Shown here: positions 1 through 5,383 of the stretch, in pieces
Layout of the letters: each line of letters opens with the position of its first letter
Position numbering within the stretch: the stretch's first letter is position 1
Assembly (NCBI GenBank): GCA_030602935.1
Contig: JAUVYU010000036.1
Coordinates: 1 to 7,010, forward strand
Source: Candidatus Bathyarchaeota archaeon
GTDB lineage: Archaea > Thermoproteota > Bathyarchaeia > TCS64
Length of the DNA stretch: 7,010 nucleotides
Direction of reading: 5' to 3'
Notes under the pieces: model-generated
What the model was told of the DNA's origin: nothing
The model's input: the letters and a program-made list of their open reading frames with translations, nothing else
The model's database searches: none
Program-made: the position numbers and the translations under genes

Positions 1-48
1 CTCCAGGCAGCGAGAGAGGCGGCCGAGAGGCTGACTCGTAAGAGCTGA
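1..48 (+). CDS. Possible 3' end of an unidentified gene (partial)
   Basis: Frame 1 reads through 15 codons to a TGA at 46-48 and gives an Ala/Glu/Arg-rich peptide (LQAAREAAERLTRKS), which looks like a C-terminal amphipathic helix. The other two plus frames also stop early (by about base 40) and give less protein-like peptides. If real, the gene enters from the left and converges on the minus-strand aminotransferase, with about 40 bases between the two stops. The fragment is too short to assign a family. Confidence 0.4.
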   Translation, partial: LQAAREAAERLTRKS

Positions 49-63
49 ACTCGCTATTATGGA

Positions 64-88
64 TGATAAAAAGGGAGAAAAGGGGTGT
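64..88 (-). terminator. T-rich terminator after the aminotransferase gene
   Basis: Just past the TAG stop (89-91, read on the minus strand), the minus strand carries a T4 run (complement of 78-81) and a T5 run (complement of 68-72) separated by C/T-rich bases. Archaeal RNA polymerase stops at such oligo-T tracts without needing a hairpin. The position, immediately after the stop and between two convergent genes, fits this role. No strong stem is visible. Confidence 0.5.
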
Positions 89-1285
89 CTAAGGGTAGGC
101 GCTCGGGGCCTTGGGTGGGAGGCTCTTGACGAACTTCTCGATGCGGTCGCAGGCCTCTGCCAGGACCTCAACTGGCCTCACCAAGGCGAACCTGACGTGT
201 CCCTCACCGTTCTCACCGTACCCGCTGCCGGATGCGCAGCGTACTTTCTCTTTTGCAAAGAGGTCCTGGGAGAACTTGGCTGAGGGCACCCCCAGCTCAG
301 AGATGTCGGGGAAGAGGTAGAACGCGCCCTCGGGGTAAGGGCAGGTTATGCCCTCTATCTCGGACAGGCGTGGCACCATGAACTCGATGCGCTTCTTGTA
401 CTCCGCCCTCATCTCGTCAACGAAGTCCCAGCCATCGTTGAGGGCCTTGATCCCCGCCCTCTGGAAGGCGACGGGCATCGAGCAGATACCTGTGGGCACG
501 GCTTTGACCACCCTCATGAGCTCGGGGCCTGCGATGATGTAGTCCGCCCTGCAGCCCGTCCAGGCGAAGGTCTTAGAGAAGCTCATGAGCACCATGGTCC
601 TCTCCTCCATTCCCGGCAGGTTGATTATCGGCCTGTGCATGCTGTCTCCCCACGTGAACTCCGTGTAGATCTCGTCCGCGATGAGGACGATGTCCTTCTC
701 AACGGCGACTTCGGCCAGCCCCTTGAGCTCCTTCTCCGTGTAGACGGTCCCACAGGGGTTGTCAGGGTTGCAGATGAGCATAGCCTTGGTCTTGTCGGTG
801 ATGGCTGCCCTGATGTTGTCCATGTCAGGCCTGAAGAGACCATCTTTCCCCTTGGCAAGCTTAGCCCTGGTCATTGTTGCACCGAAATAGGCGGCTGGTC
901 CCCTGTAGCCTCCGTAGGCAGGGTCCATGATTAGGATCTCCTCTCCCGGGTTCAGTATGGCCCCGAAGGACCGGAATATGGCCTGACTGCCACCGGACTC
1001 GATCACTATCTGGGTGTTTGGATCGACGTCCACCCCGTATTTCTTGTAGTAGCCGGCGATGGCCTGCTTGAACTCGGGGTCGCCGCCGAAGAAGTAGTGG
1101 GTGTAGCCCCCTTTCATGGCTTCGTAGACTGCCTTGTTGATGAACTCGGGCTGGTTGAAGTCAGGGTCCCCTGCACCCAGGTTGATCATGCCCTCCATGG
1201 GGCCCATCCTCGCTCGGGTCCCTCCGCCCCTGCGGGCTTGGAGCGAGGGTATCAATTCCTTCTTGGCGAATCTTTCAACTGGCAT
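89..1285 (-). CDS. PLP-dependent class I/II aminotransferase
   Basis: This is a 398-residue fold-type I aminotransferase, a usual length for the family. It should move an amino group between an amino acid and a 2-oxo acid in the cytoplasm, using pyridoxal phosphate. Visible landmarks in order are: the N-terminal LGAGDPDF segment (36-43); GGS at 98-100, near the PLP phosphate site; Tyr124 in DPAY, which would stack on the PLP ring; NPDNPCGT at 173-180; ADEIY with Asp204, which pairs with the PLP ring nitrogen; SFSK with the Schiff-base Lys238; Arg246, a phosphate ligand; and Arg365 in VRFAL, the usual clamp for the substrate carboxylate. All key residues are present, so it should be active. 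It resembles aspartate/alanine and LL-diaminopimelate-type enzymes, but the substrate cannot be read from sequence. It has its own TATA box 40 bases upstream and a GTGATC motif 4 bases before ATG. There is no signal peptide. Confidence 0.93.
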   Translation of the reverse strand: MPVERFAKKELIPSLQARRGGGTRARMGPMEGMINLGAGDPDFNQPEFINKAVYEAMKGGYTHYFFGGDPEFKQAIAGYYKKYGVDVDPNTQIVIESGGSQAIFRSFGAILNPGEEILIMDPAYGGYRGPAAYFGATMTRAKLAKGKDGLFRPDMDNIRAAITDKTKAMLICNPDNPCGTVYTEKELKGLAEVAVEKDIVLIADEIYTEFTWGDSMHRPIINLPGMEERTMVLMSFSKTFAWTGCRADYIIAGPELMRVVKAVPTGICSMPVAFQRAGIKALNDGWDFVDEMRAEYKKRIEFMVPRLSEIEGITCPYPEGAFYLFPDISELGVPSAKFSQDLFAKEKVRCASGSGYGENGEGHVRFALVRPVEVLAEACDRIEKFVKSLPPKAPSAYP

Positions 1286-1300
1286 TTTTGATCACGATTC
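1286..1300 (-). promoter_or_regulatory. Unusual ribosome binding site (GTGATC) of the aminotransferase gene
   Basis: Reading the minus strand, GTGATC (complement of 1290-1295) ends 4 bases before the ATG. It pairs perfectly with the GAUCAC part of the conserved 16S rRNA 3' end rather than with the usual CCUCC core. No GGAGG-like motif is present nearby. The short spacing and shifted pairing make this weaker than the SD sites in the ribosomal cluster. Confidence 0.4.
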
Positions 1301-1319
1301 TCTTTAGCTACCTTTGCTT

Positions 1320-1331
1320 GAATATAAAATT
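1320..1331 (-). promoter_or_regulatory. TATA box of the aminotransferase gene
   Basis: The minus strand reads ATTTTATATT at 1330-1321, close to the archaeal TATA consensus and centred about 40 bases before the ATG at 1285. A start of transcription about 25 bases further on would fall near 1300 and leave a leader of about 15 bases. An AT-rich stretch (TTTATAG, about 1341-1347) is a weaker alternative. Confidence 0.55.
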
Positions 1332-1361
1332 CCTTCGATTCTATAAACTAGTATTAACAGT

Positions 1362-1380
1362 TAAGAAAAAATATATAGAA
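1362..1380 (-). terminator. T-run terminator after the M14 peptidase gene
   Basis: A T6 run on the minus strand (complement of 1366-1371) lies about 19 bases past the TGA stop of the peptidase gene (1390-1392). It is flanked by TATAT upstream and CTTAA downstream. It fits an archaeal oligo-T terminator and would separate the peptidase transcript from the aminotransferase gene, which has its own promoter just downstream. Confidence 0.5.
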
Positions 1381-1389
1381 AGGTCGGGG

Positions 1390-3921
1390 TCAGCCGATGA
1401 GGCAGTTGAAGAAGAGCTTGAACGTGGCGTCGGTCTGCGCCCTGAACTGGGGCGAGAATCCGAATAGGACCGCCCTGCCCTTCCCCTTCTTGGCGTCGAT
1501 GAGGGCCGCCTTCCTGCTGAGGTGCTCCTCCCCGATGAGCCAGCCGCTCTCCATGATCCTTTCATCAGGATAGGAGAGTACTACTTGCATCTCCTCGTTC
1601 TTTGCAGTGGGCACCACCTCGAACGCGGGGTTGTTCCTGAAGATTATCAGCAGGTCATCCTTCACGCCGTCCGTCAGCGAGTTCTCCCTGTTGACGTCGA
1701 CGTGGAGCGATGAACCCGGGCATAGGAAGTCCTTGGGCTTCACGTCCTGCAGCACGTTTTTGACGGGCAGCTCCAGGGCCTCGATGGCGAATTCGGAGGC
1801 GGGTCCTAGGGCCACCAGGGTCCCGCCCTCCTCGACGAACTCCTTCAGCTTCTTGACGCCCTCCTTGCCGATGCCGCTCTCGTACTCTTTGGGGTATTTG
1901 GGTGGCGACCGTCCAGACCCGAAGCGTTTCTTGTAGTACTCCTCGATCCCTTCGCCTGTGATCATCTCCTTGCTGTCGCTAGGGAGGATGATGACGTCAT
2001 ACTTGTTGACTAGTCTACCCCTCTTGATATCGGCGTCCAGGAGCCTCTTGTACTTGAACCTGTACCTCTCGAGGAGCCATCGTGTCCAGCCCTCGTCCAT
2101 GTTTCCCCCCCTGTACCTGTGGTACATGCCCACCCTCAGCATCTTGATCGGTTCATGCTTGAAGTTCTCAGAAGGCGCTGGCATGAATGTCAGGTGGAGC
2201 CGCTTGGATAACCTGATTATGGTATCCTCTATGCCGTCGGCTGCGGGGATGTAGAATGCGCCTTTCCCGATGGTCTCACCGTTGACCTCGATCGGCTCAG
2301 TGGTCCTATGGACGTCGGCGTCCCTCCTGAGCAACCTGCTGACGGCGGCGAAGCTGTCGTTGTACCTGCAGTCGAGGATGTATCCCTTGGGGCTGCCCTC
2401 AACGGAGCCCCTGGGGTACCTGACTGAGGGGAGCTCCTCGAACTCGCCCTCGAAGGGCCTCTTCACCTCGTGGAGGTCGACGCCCATGAACTCGGCGATG
2501 TTGTACGTGCAGAGGTCATAGGGTGAGATGGGGTTGCCGTTTCTGTCGTAGCTGAAGGGTCCTGCGTGGTAGAACGTCCTCCTGAGGAGAGACATGATGT
2601 AGGGCCTGATTGGCTGAGCGGCGAAGACGGCGTAAGTGCCCCTGGGGTACGTCACCCCCTCGGCCTTGAATTCACGCTTGCTACGGCTTACCCTGATGTC
2701 CATGTCCATGATGGTCTTCATGAGCTTGTACGTAGTGATCTCGTCATGCTGCTCAGGCTTGAAGATGAATGCATAGGGCGCCTCGGTCTCTCCCTTCTCT
2801 ATACCTCTGCTCGCCTTCTTGTACATGTTTCTGAGGATCATCTCCCTGTTGCTTGAGGTGACCTTCAGGCAGGCTAGGGATGAGATCTTCTGCTGCTCGA
2901 CGATGTCCCTGAGCCTCCACCAGCCCCCCTTCCAGGGGTGGGGGAAGCCCATCTGGGTCCTGTACTCTGGGCGACCGCGCCTGCTTGGCCTCAGCTGGTG
3001 GTAGTGGACGTAGCTGGGGGTGGCTATTCTCGCCGATGCCGACTCGGTGAGCATCCCGCAGATGTTGTGCCAGCATGGGATGTAGTTGAATGTGGGCATG
3101 AACTCGCCCGGATACGTGGCCGCGGACTCGATGCCCGTCTTACCGGCGCCCTCCAGCATCGTGGCCATCATGGCCCCGTAGAGCTGCTGCTCCGTCCAGA
3201 TCAGGGGATCGACGTTGGGGTCGACGGGGTTAGCGAACGGCGGGATGTAGAACCGGGCGCCTGTGCCTCCCATGTGGTGGTGGTCTATGTAGGCCTGGGG
3301 GTACCACTCCCCGTACATGACCTTGGAGACCATCTGTGACTCCACCTGGGTGAGGTGGATGGCGTCCCGGTTGTTGTCGTGGCCCACGTACTTGTGATAG
3401 AGGTAGGGCAGTGGACCGCCCTCGTACTCGGTGCCCAGCTGCTCTTGGTACCAGTCGACGACCTTGATGTTTCCGTCGGGGTTGCTGCTGGGAACGAGAA
3501 GGAAGACCACGTTCTCCCTGATCTTGACTATTTCCGGGTCGTCGCTCGTGGCGACCTCGTACGCCAGCTCGGAGCTGAGCTGGGTGCCCCCTATCTCCGA
3601 GGCGTGGACGCTCATGGTCATGGAGACCACAGCCTTCCCTTCCCTGAGGATCTTCCCCAGGCTCCTCTCGCTGAGCTTCTTGGGATGAGCTAGAGCCCAG
3701 CTCTGCTCACGTATCTTCTCTAGGTTCGCGATGTTCCTGGGGGAGGAGATAGCAGCCAGGAGGAACGGATGACCCTCCGTGGTCTTGCCCAGCTCCCTGA
3801 CGTTCACGGTGGGGAGCTCGTCAAGCTGCCAGAAGTATTTGACTATGTTCTCCCAGCGGACCAGTTTCCGGTCTGCCCCCAACTGGTGGCCGAAGAACTC
3901 CTCGGGTGATTTGACGCTCAT
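1390..3921 (-). CDS. Large M14-type zinc carboxypeptidase-like protein with GATase-like C-terminal part
   Basis: This 843-residue protein has a peptidase M14 domain in roughly its first 320 residues. Landmarks are: HASE at 106-109, giving zinc ligands His106 and Glu109; NPDG at 147-150; HDNNR at 181-185 with the substrate-carboxylate Arg185; a DHHHMG run at 213-218 holding the third zinc ligand; and LTES with the probable catalytic Glu293. The set is complete, so the peptidase is likely active. Residues about 320-590 form an unassigned middle region. From about 594 to the end, the YDVIILPSD strand (641-649) and an EFVEEGGTLVALG segment (694-706) resemble a class I glutamine-amidotransferase/ThuA-like fold; I see no clear catalytic Cys-His-Glu triad. 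The N-terminus has no signal peptide and there are no membrane segments, so it appears cytoplasmic, whereas M14 proteins of this size are often secreted. The start is the ATG at 3921, with a TATA box about 29 bases upstream and no SD, which suggests a leaderless mRNA. The substrate is unknown. Confidence 0.88.
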   Translation of the reverse strand: MSVKSPEEFFGHQLGADRKLVRWENIVKYFWQLDELPTVNVRELGKTTEGHPFLLAAISSPRNIANLEKIREQSWALAHPKKLSERSLGKILREGKAVVSMTMSVHASEIGGTQLSSELAYEVATSDDPEIVKIRENVVFLLVPSSNPDGNIKVVDWYQEQLGTEYEGGPLPYLYHKYVGHDNNRDAIHLTQVESQMVSKVMYGEWYPQAYIDHHHMGGTGARFYIPPFANPVDPNVDPLIWTEQQLYGAMMATMLEGAGKTGIESAATYPGEFMPTFNYIPCWHNICGMLTESASARIATPSYVHYHQLRPSRRGRPEYRTQMGFPHPWKGGWWRLRDIVEQQKISSLACLKVTSSNREMILRNMYKKASRGIEKGETEAPYAFIFKPEQHDEITTYKLMKTIMDMDIRVSRSKREFKAEGVTYPRGTYAVFAAQPIRPYIMSLLRRTFYHAGPFSYDRNGNPISPYDLCTYNIAEFMGVDLHEVKRPFEGEFEELPSVRYPRGSVEGSPKGYILDCRYNDSFAAVSRLLRRDADVHRTTEPIEVNGETIGKGAFYIPAADGIEDTIIRLSKRLHLTFMPAPSENFKHEPIKMLRVGMYHRYRGGNMDEGWTRWLLERYRFKYKRLLDADIKRGRLVNKYDVIILPSDSKEMITGEGIEEYYKKRFGSGRSPPKYPKEYESGIGKEGVKKLKEFVEEGGTLVALGPASEFAIEALELPVKNVLQDVKPKDFLCPGSSLHVDVNRENSLTDGVKDDLLIIFRNNPAFEVVPTAKNEEMQVVLSYPDERIMESGWLIGEEHLSRKAALIDAKKGKGRAVLFGFSPQFRAQTDATFKLFFNCLIG

Positions 3922-3943
3922 GGGGTTCTGGTTGGCTGTTTTA

Positions 3944-3956
3944 TGTTTATAATTTG
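3944..3956 (-). promoter_or_regulatory. TATA box of the M14 peptidase gene (probably leaderless)
   Basis: The minus strand reads AAATTATAAACA across this interval, centred about 29 bases before the ATG at 3921. Archaeal transcription starts about 25 bases after the box, within a few bases of the ATG. The bases between (CAGCCAACCAGAACCCC) hold no SD motif. Both facts point to leaderless translation. Confidence 0.6.
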
Positions 3957-4034
3957 CGGGATGAGCGTATGGAGATTATGTGCTGATCCTTATGAGTAAT
4001 TCAGAAAATGATTCAGGAATCTGAGTCGACGGAC
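3957..4034. other. Divergent intergenic region with small repeats
   Basis: This AT-rich stretch separates the minus-strand peptidase promoter from the plus-strand zinc-ribbon promoter. ATTCAG occurs at 3999-4004 and again at 4011-4016, 12 bases apart. The second copy is part of a perfect inverted repeat GATTC-AG-GAATC at 4010-4021. These could form an operator serving either or both divergent genes, but six-base matches in AT-rich DNA can occur by chance. No open reading frame here looks real. Confidence 0.3.
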
Positions 4035-4044
4035 CTTATATTAT
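4034..4044 (+). promoter_or_regulatory. TATA box of the zinc-ribbon gene
   Basis: CTTATATTATT lies about 45 bases before the ATG at 4084 and is the best TATA match in the region on this strand. It predicts a transcription start near 4062-4066, leaving a leader of about 20 bases that contains the GGAGG ribosome binding site. Confidence 0.5.
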
Positions 4045-4053
4045 TCAAAATAT

Positions 4054-4078
4054 GTACTCCGTAAGTCGCACGGAGGAC
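4054..4078 (+). repeat. Inverted repeat overlapping the zinc-ribbon ribosome binding site
   Basis: CTCCGT (4057-4062) and ACGGAG (4070-4075) are perfect reverse complements around a 7-base loop (AAGTCGC). After one A-G mismatch, GT (4054-4055) and AC (4077-4078) extend the pairing. The 3' arm contains the SD GGAGG (4072-4076). If transcription starts upstream of 4054, the RNA hairpin would hide the ribosome binding site. If it starts near 4064, as the TATA box predicts, the element could instead be a DNA operator at the start site. Confidence 0.5.
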
Positions 4079-4083
4079 TGAAT

Positions 4084-4233
4084 ATGCCCCTACTGATATT
4101 CCGCAAGGCAACGGAGAAGATACCCAAAGAGGAGCTAGGTCTCTGGCGTCCATGCTGGAGATGCGGACACCAGTTCCCCAGGAATGAGGGAGCCTGCCCC
4201 GCCTGCAGTTCAAAACGAAGGATGCACCGTTAG
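4084..4233 (+). CDS. Small CX2C-X10-CX2C zinc-ribbon-like protein (49 aa), unknown function
   Basis: The frame runs from ATG at 4084 to TAG at 4231-4233 and encodes 49 residues. Cys24 and Cys27 (CWRC) and Cys38 and Cys41 (CPAC) form two CXXC knuckles ten residues apart, typical of a zinc ribbon or rubredoxin-like zinc site. The N-terminal third is mixed hydrophobic and basic (MPLLIFRKATEK), and the tail SSKRRMHR is strongly basic, which would suit nucleic-acid or ribosome contact. A strong SD GGAGG (4072-4076) sits 7 bases before the ATG, and a TATA box lies upstream, so expression is likely despite the small size. It is divergent from the M14 gene and upstream of the ribosomal cluster in the same direction, with its own promoter. 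I do not recognise the family. The role is unknown; single zinc-ribbon proteins in archaea are often transcription, translation or protein-interaction factors. Confidence 0.72.
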   Translation: MPLLIFRKATEKIPKEELGLWRPCWRCGHQFPRNEGACPACSSKRRMHR

Positions 4234-4264
4234 CCATCTGCAACGATAGAAACGCTCGATGGCT
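4232..4264 (+). repeat. Inverted repeat spanning the stop of the zinc-ribbon gene
   Basis: AGCCATC (4232-4238) and GATGGCT (4258-4264) form a perfect 7-base inverted repeat with a 19-base loop. It starts inside the stop codon. It could form an mRNA 3'-end stem that protects or ends the small transcript. A T5 run follows about 40 bases later (4303-4307), too far for a classical hairpin terminator. Confidence 0.35.
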
Positions 4265-4298
4265 TAGGGGAGATTATACAGCTTCGTGTATTGAACTA

Positions 4299-4310
4299 AA
4301 CCTTTTTATC
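4299..4310 (+). promoter_or_regulatory. T5 tract: possible terminator or upstream TATA box
   Basis: AACCTTTTTATC contains a T5 run at 4303-4307. It could end the zinc-ribbon transcript in the archaeal oligo-T manner. It could also act as a distal TATA-like box for the ribosomal cluster, which would give a leader of about 70 bases. The sequence cannot separate the two roles. Confidence 0.35.
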
Positions 4311-4348
4311 CTCTTTCCGGGGTAAGAGTTGAAGACCGGTGGGAAAGA

Positions 4349-4361
4349 CTAGATATATATG
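4349..4361 (+). promoter_or_regulatory. Main TATA box of the rps19e operon
   Basis: AGATATATAT (4351-4360) is the best TATA element before the cluster. It predicts a transcription start near 4380 and a leader of about 20 bases before the eS19 start. GACCG (4334-4338) and CGGTC (4363-4367) flank it as a 5-base inverted repeat, which could be an operator or chance. Confidence 0.6.
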
Positions 4362-4393
4362 TCGGTCCCCCAGTCAATTCAAGTGCAAAATCA

Positions 4394-4408
4394 GAGAGGA
4401 TGGATTTG
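4394..4408 (+). promoter_or_regulatory. SD that decides between ATG and TTG starts of rps19e
   Basis: GAGAGG (4394-4399) touches the ATG at 4400 directly, which leaves no room for a normal ribosome fit. It lies 6 bases before an in-frame TTG at 4406, which is ideal spacing. Starting at TTG gives MTTVYDVPAD, matching the usual archaeal eS19 N-terminus. The ATG start would add two residues (Met-Asp) before Leu3. Confidence 0.5.
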
Positions 4409-4861
4409 ACTACCGTCTACGACGTACCGGCGGACGCCCTCATCGAAAGGCTCTCCACCTACATCAAAGGTAATGTGACCCAGGTTCAGCCACCAGAGTG
4501 GGCGGCCTACGTTAAGACGGGCACCCATGTCGAGAGGGCCCCACTGGACCCCGACTGGTGGTACGTCCGCACGGCTTCCATGATGAGGAAGCTCTACCTC
4601 AAGGGGCCCGTCGGCGTCTCCAGGCTCAGGAAGGCGTACGGGGGCCGCCAGAGACGGGGGGTCAGACCAGCCCACTTCCGCAAGGCGGGGGGCAACATCC
4701 TCAGGAGCATACTCCAGCAGCTGGAGGCGGCAGAGCTCGTCACGAAGGACGGAATCAAGGGACGGGTGGTCAGCGCCAAGGGGAGGAGCCTCCTCGACGC
4801 CGTGTCCGGCCAGATAAAGCGTGAACTCGACAGGGAGAGGCCCGAGCTCAAGCCGTACTGA
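4400..4861 (+). CDS. rps19e: 30S ribosomal protein eS19
   Basis: This is a small-subunit ribosomal protein shared by archaea and eukaryotes; in eukaryotes it is needed for maturation of the 40S head. The product is 153 residues from the ATG, or 151 from the in-frame TTG at 4406, a normal archaeal length. Recognisable family segments are TTVYDVPAD near the start, PPEWAAYVKTG (31-41), the aromatic and basic core around DWWYVRTASMMRKLY (52-66), KGPVGVSRLRKAYGGR (68-83), HFRKAGGNILR (92-102), and the C-terminal helices ending in ELKPY. It opens the plus-strand cluster, behind a TATA box about 45 bases upstream. Its TGA stop overlaps the SD of the next gene (GAGGGG, 4860-4865). The better-supported start is probably the TTG, because of SD spacing and family N-termini. 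Confidence 0.96.
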   Translation: MDLTTVYDVPADALIERLSTYIKGNVTQVQPPEWAAYVKTGTHVERAPLDPDWWYVRTASMMRKLYLKGPVGVSRLRKAYGGRQRRGVRPAHFRKAGGNILRSILQQLEAAELVTKDGIKGRVVSAKGRSLLDAVSGQIKRELDRERPELKPY

Positions 4862-4871
4862 GGGGTGGACG

Positions 4872-5210
4872 GTGTCTTCGGACGAGGAACTTGAGAGGCT
4901 CAGACAGAAGCGGCTCATGGAGATCCAGGCTCAACAGCAGCAGCAGAACGACGTGCAGCGGGCACGGCAGGATGCTGAGGCTCAGAAGCAGTCCCTCCTA
5001 CGCCAGATCCTCACCCCCGAGGCACGCCAGCGGCTCGCAAACGTCAAGATAGTCCGCCCGGACTTCGCCGCCCAGCTCGAGTTGCAGCTGATACAGGCGG
5101 CGCAGAGCAAGAGGGTCCCCATACCCATAGGGGACGAGACCCTCAAGAAGCTCCTGGTCCAGCTCCAGGCCCAGCAGCAGAAGAGGGAGATCAGGATAAC
5201 GAGGAGATAG
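4872..5210 (+). CDS. PDCD5/TFAR19-family DNA-binding protein
   Basis: This is a small protein of the PDCD5 (programmed cell death 5 / TFAR19) family, conserved from archaea to humans. Archaeal members are annotated as double-stranded DNA-binding proteins; their cellular job is poorly defined, and the eukaryotic protein binds the CCT chaperonin. The chosen start is GTG at 4872, because GAGGGG (4860-4865) lies 6 bases before it and the product then begins SSDEELERLR like other family members. The resulting 112 residues match the family length. Order: an N-terminal charged helix with a Gln run (21-25); then a three-helix core containing SLLRQILTPEARQRLANVKIV (41-61); then IPIGDETLKKLLVQL (84-98) and a basic tail. 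It follows eS19 with 10 bases between genes and almost touches rpl39e, an order common in archaea. Confidence 0.94.
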   Translation: MSSDEELERLRQKRLMEIQAQQQQQNDVQRARQDAEAQKQSLLRQILTPEARQRLANVKIVRPDFAAQLELQLIQAAQSKRVPIPIGDETLKKLLVQLQAQQQKREIRITRR

Positions 5211-5212
5211 AG

Positions 5213-5371
5213 ATGGCACGGAACAAGCACCTGACATACAAGATACGCCTCAACAAGGCGGCGAGACAGAAGAAGTCGGTCCCGGCATGGATTATAGCGA
5301 AGACCAAGGGGAAGGTCCGCATGAGCCCTAAGAGCAGGCGAAACTGGAGAAACAGGAAGCTCAGGATCTAG
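5213..5371 (+). CDS. rpl39e: 50S ribosomal protein eL39
   Basis: This tiny, strongly basic large-subunit protein lines the wall of the peptide exit tunnel in archaea and eukaryotes. It has 52 residues, typical for the family. It begins MARNKHLTYKIRLNKAARQ and keeps the VPAWIIAKT segment (23-31) and the basic SRRNWRNRKLRI end (41-52). The start is ATG at 5213, 2 bases after the previous stop, with GAGGAG (5201-5206) as SD 6 bases upstream. It stops at TAG 5369-5371, whose last base begins the next gene's SD. There is no gap or frameshift. Confidence 0.96.
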   Translation: MARNKHLTYKIRLNKAARQKKSVPAWIIAKTKGKVRMSPKSRRNWRNRKLRI

Positions 5372-5383
5372 GAGGAGACATGA

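Noticed and set aside
2938..3339. 133-residue plus-strand open frame inside the M14 gene
   Set aside because: It lies wholly opposite the M14 zinc-domain coding sequence, whose motifs are intact. Its Val/Gly/Asp-rich product has no recognisable features and no SD, and it follows from the strong codon bias of the real gene.
4013..4243. 76-residue minus-strand frame across the zinc-ribbon region
   Set aside because: It covers the TATA box, SD and coding sequence of the plus-strand small gene. It has no SD of its own, and its product lacks any recognisable pattern, while the plus frame gives two clean CXXC pairs.
4821..4871. Upstream ATG extension of the PDCD5-like gene
   Set aside because: It would add 17 residues overlapping the end of rps19e that do not match the family N-terminus. 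The GTG at 4872 has an SD at the right distance and gives the usual length.
4391..4918. 175-residue minus-strand frame opposite rps19e
   Set aside because: It is antisense to a clear eS19 gene. The product is low in recognisable structure and has no promoter or SD, a usual shadow in GC-rich DNA.
4921..4955. CAG-rich stretch in the PDCD5-like gene as a possible unstable repeat
   Set aside because: It encodes a short Gln run (residues 21-25) with mixed CAG and CAA codons, within normal variation of the N-terminal helix in this family.
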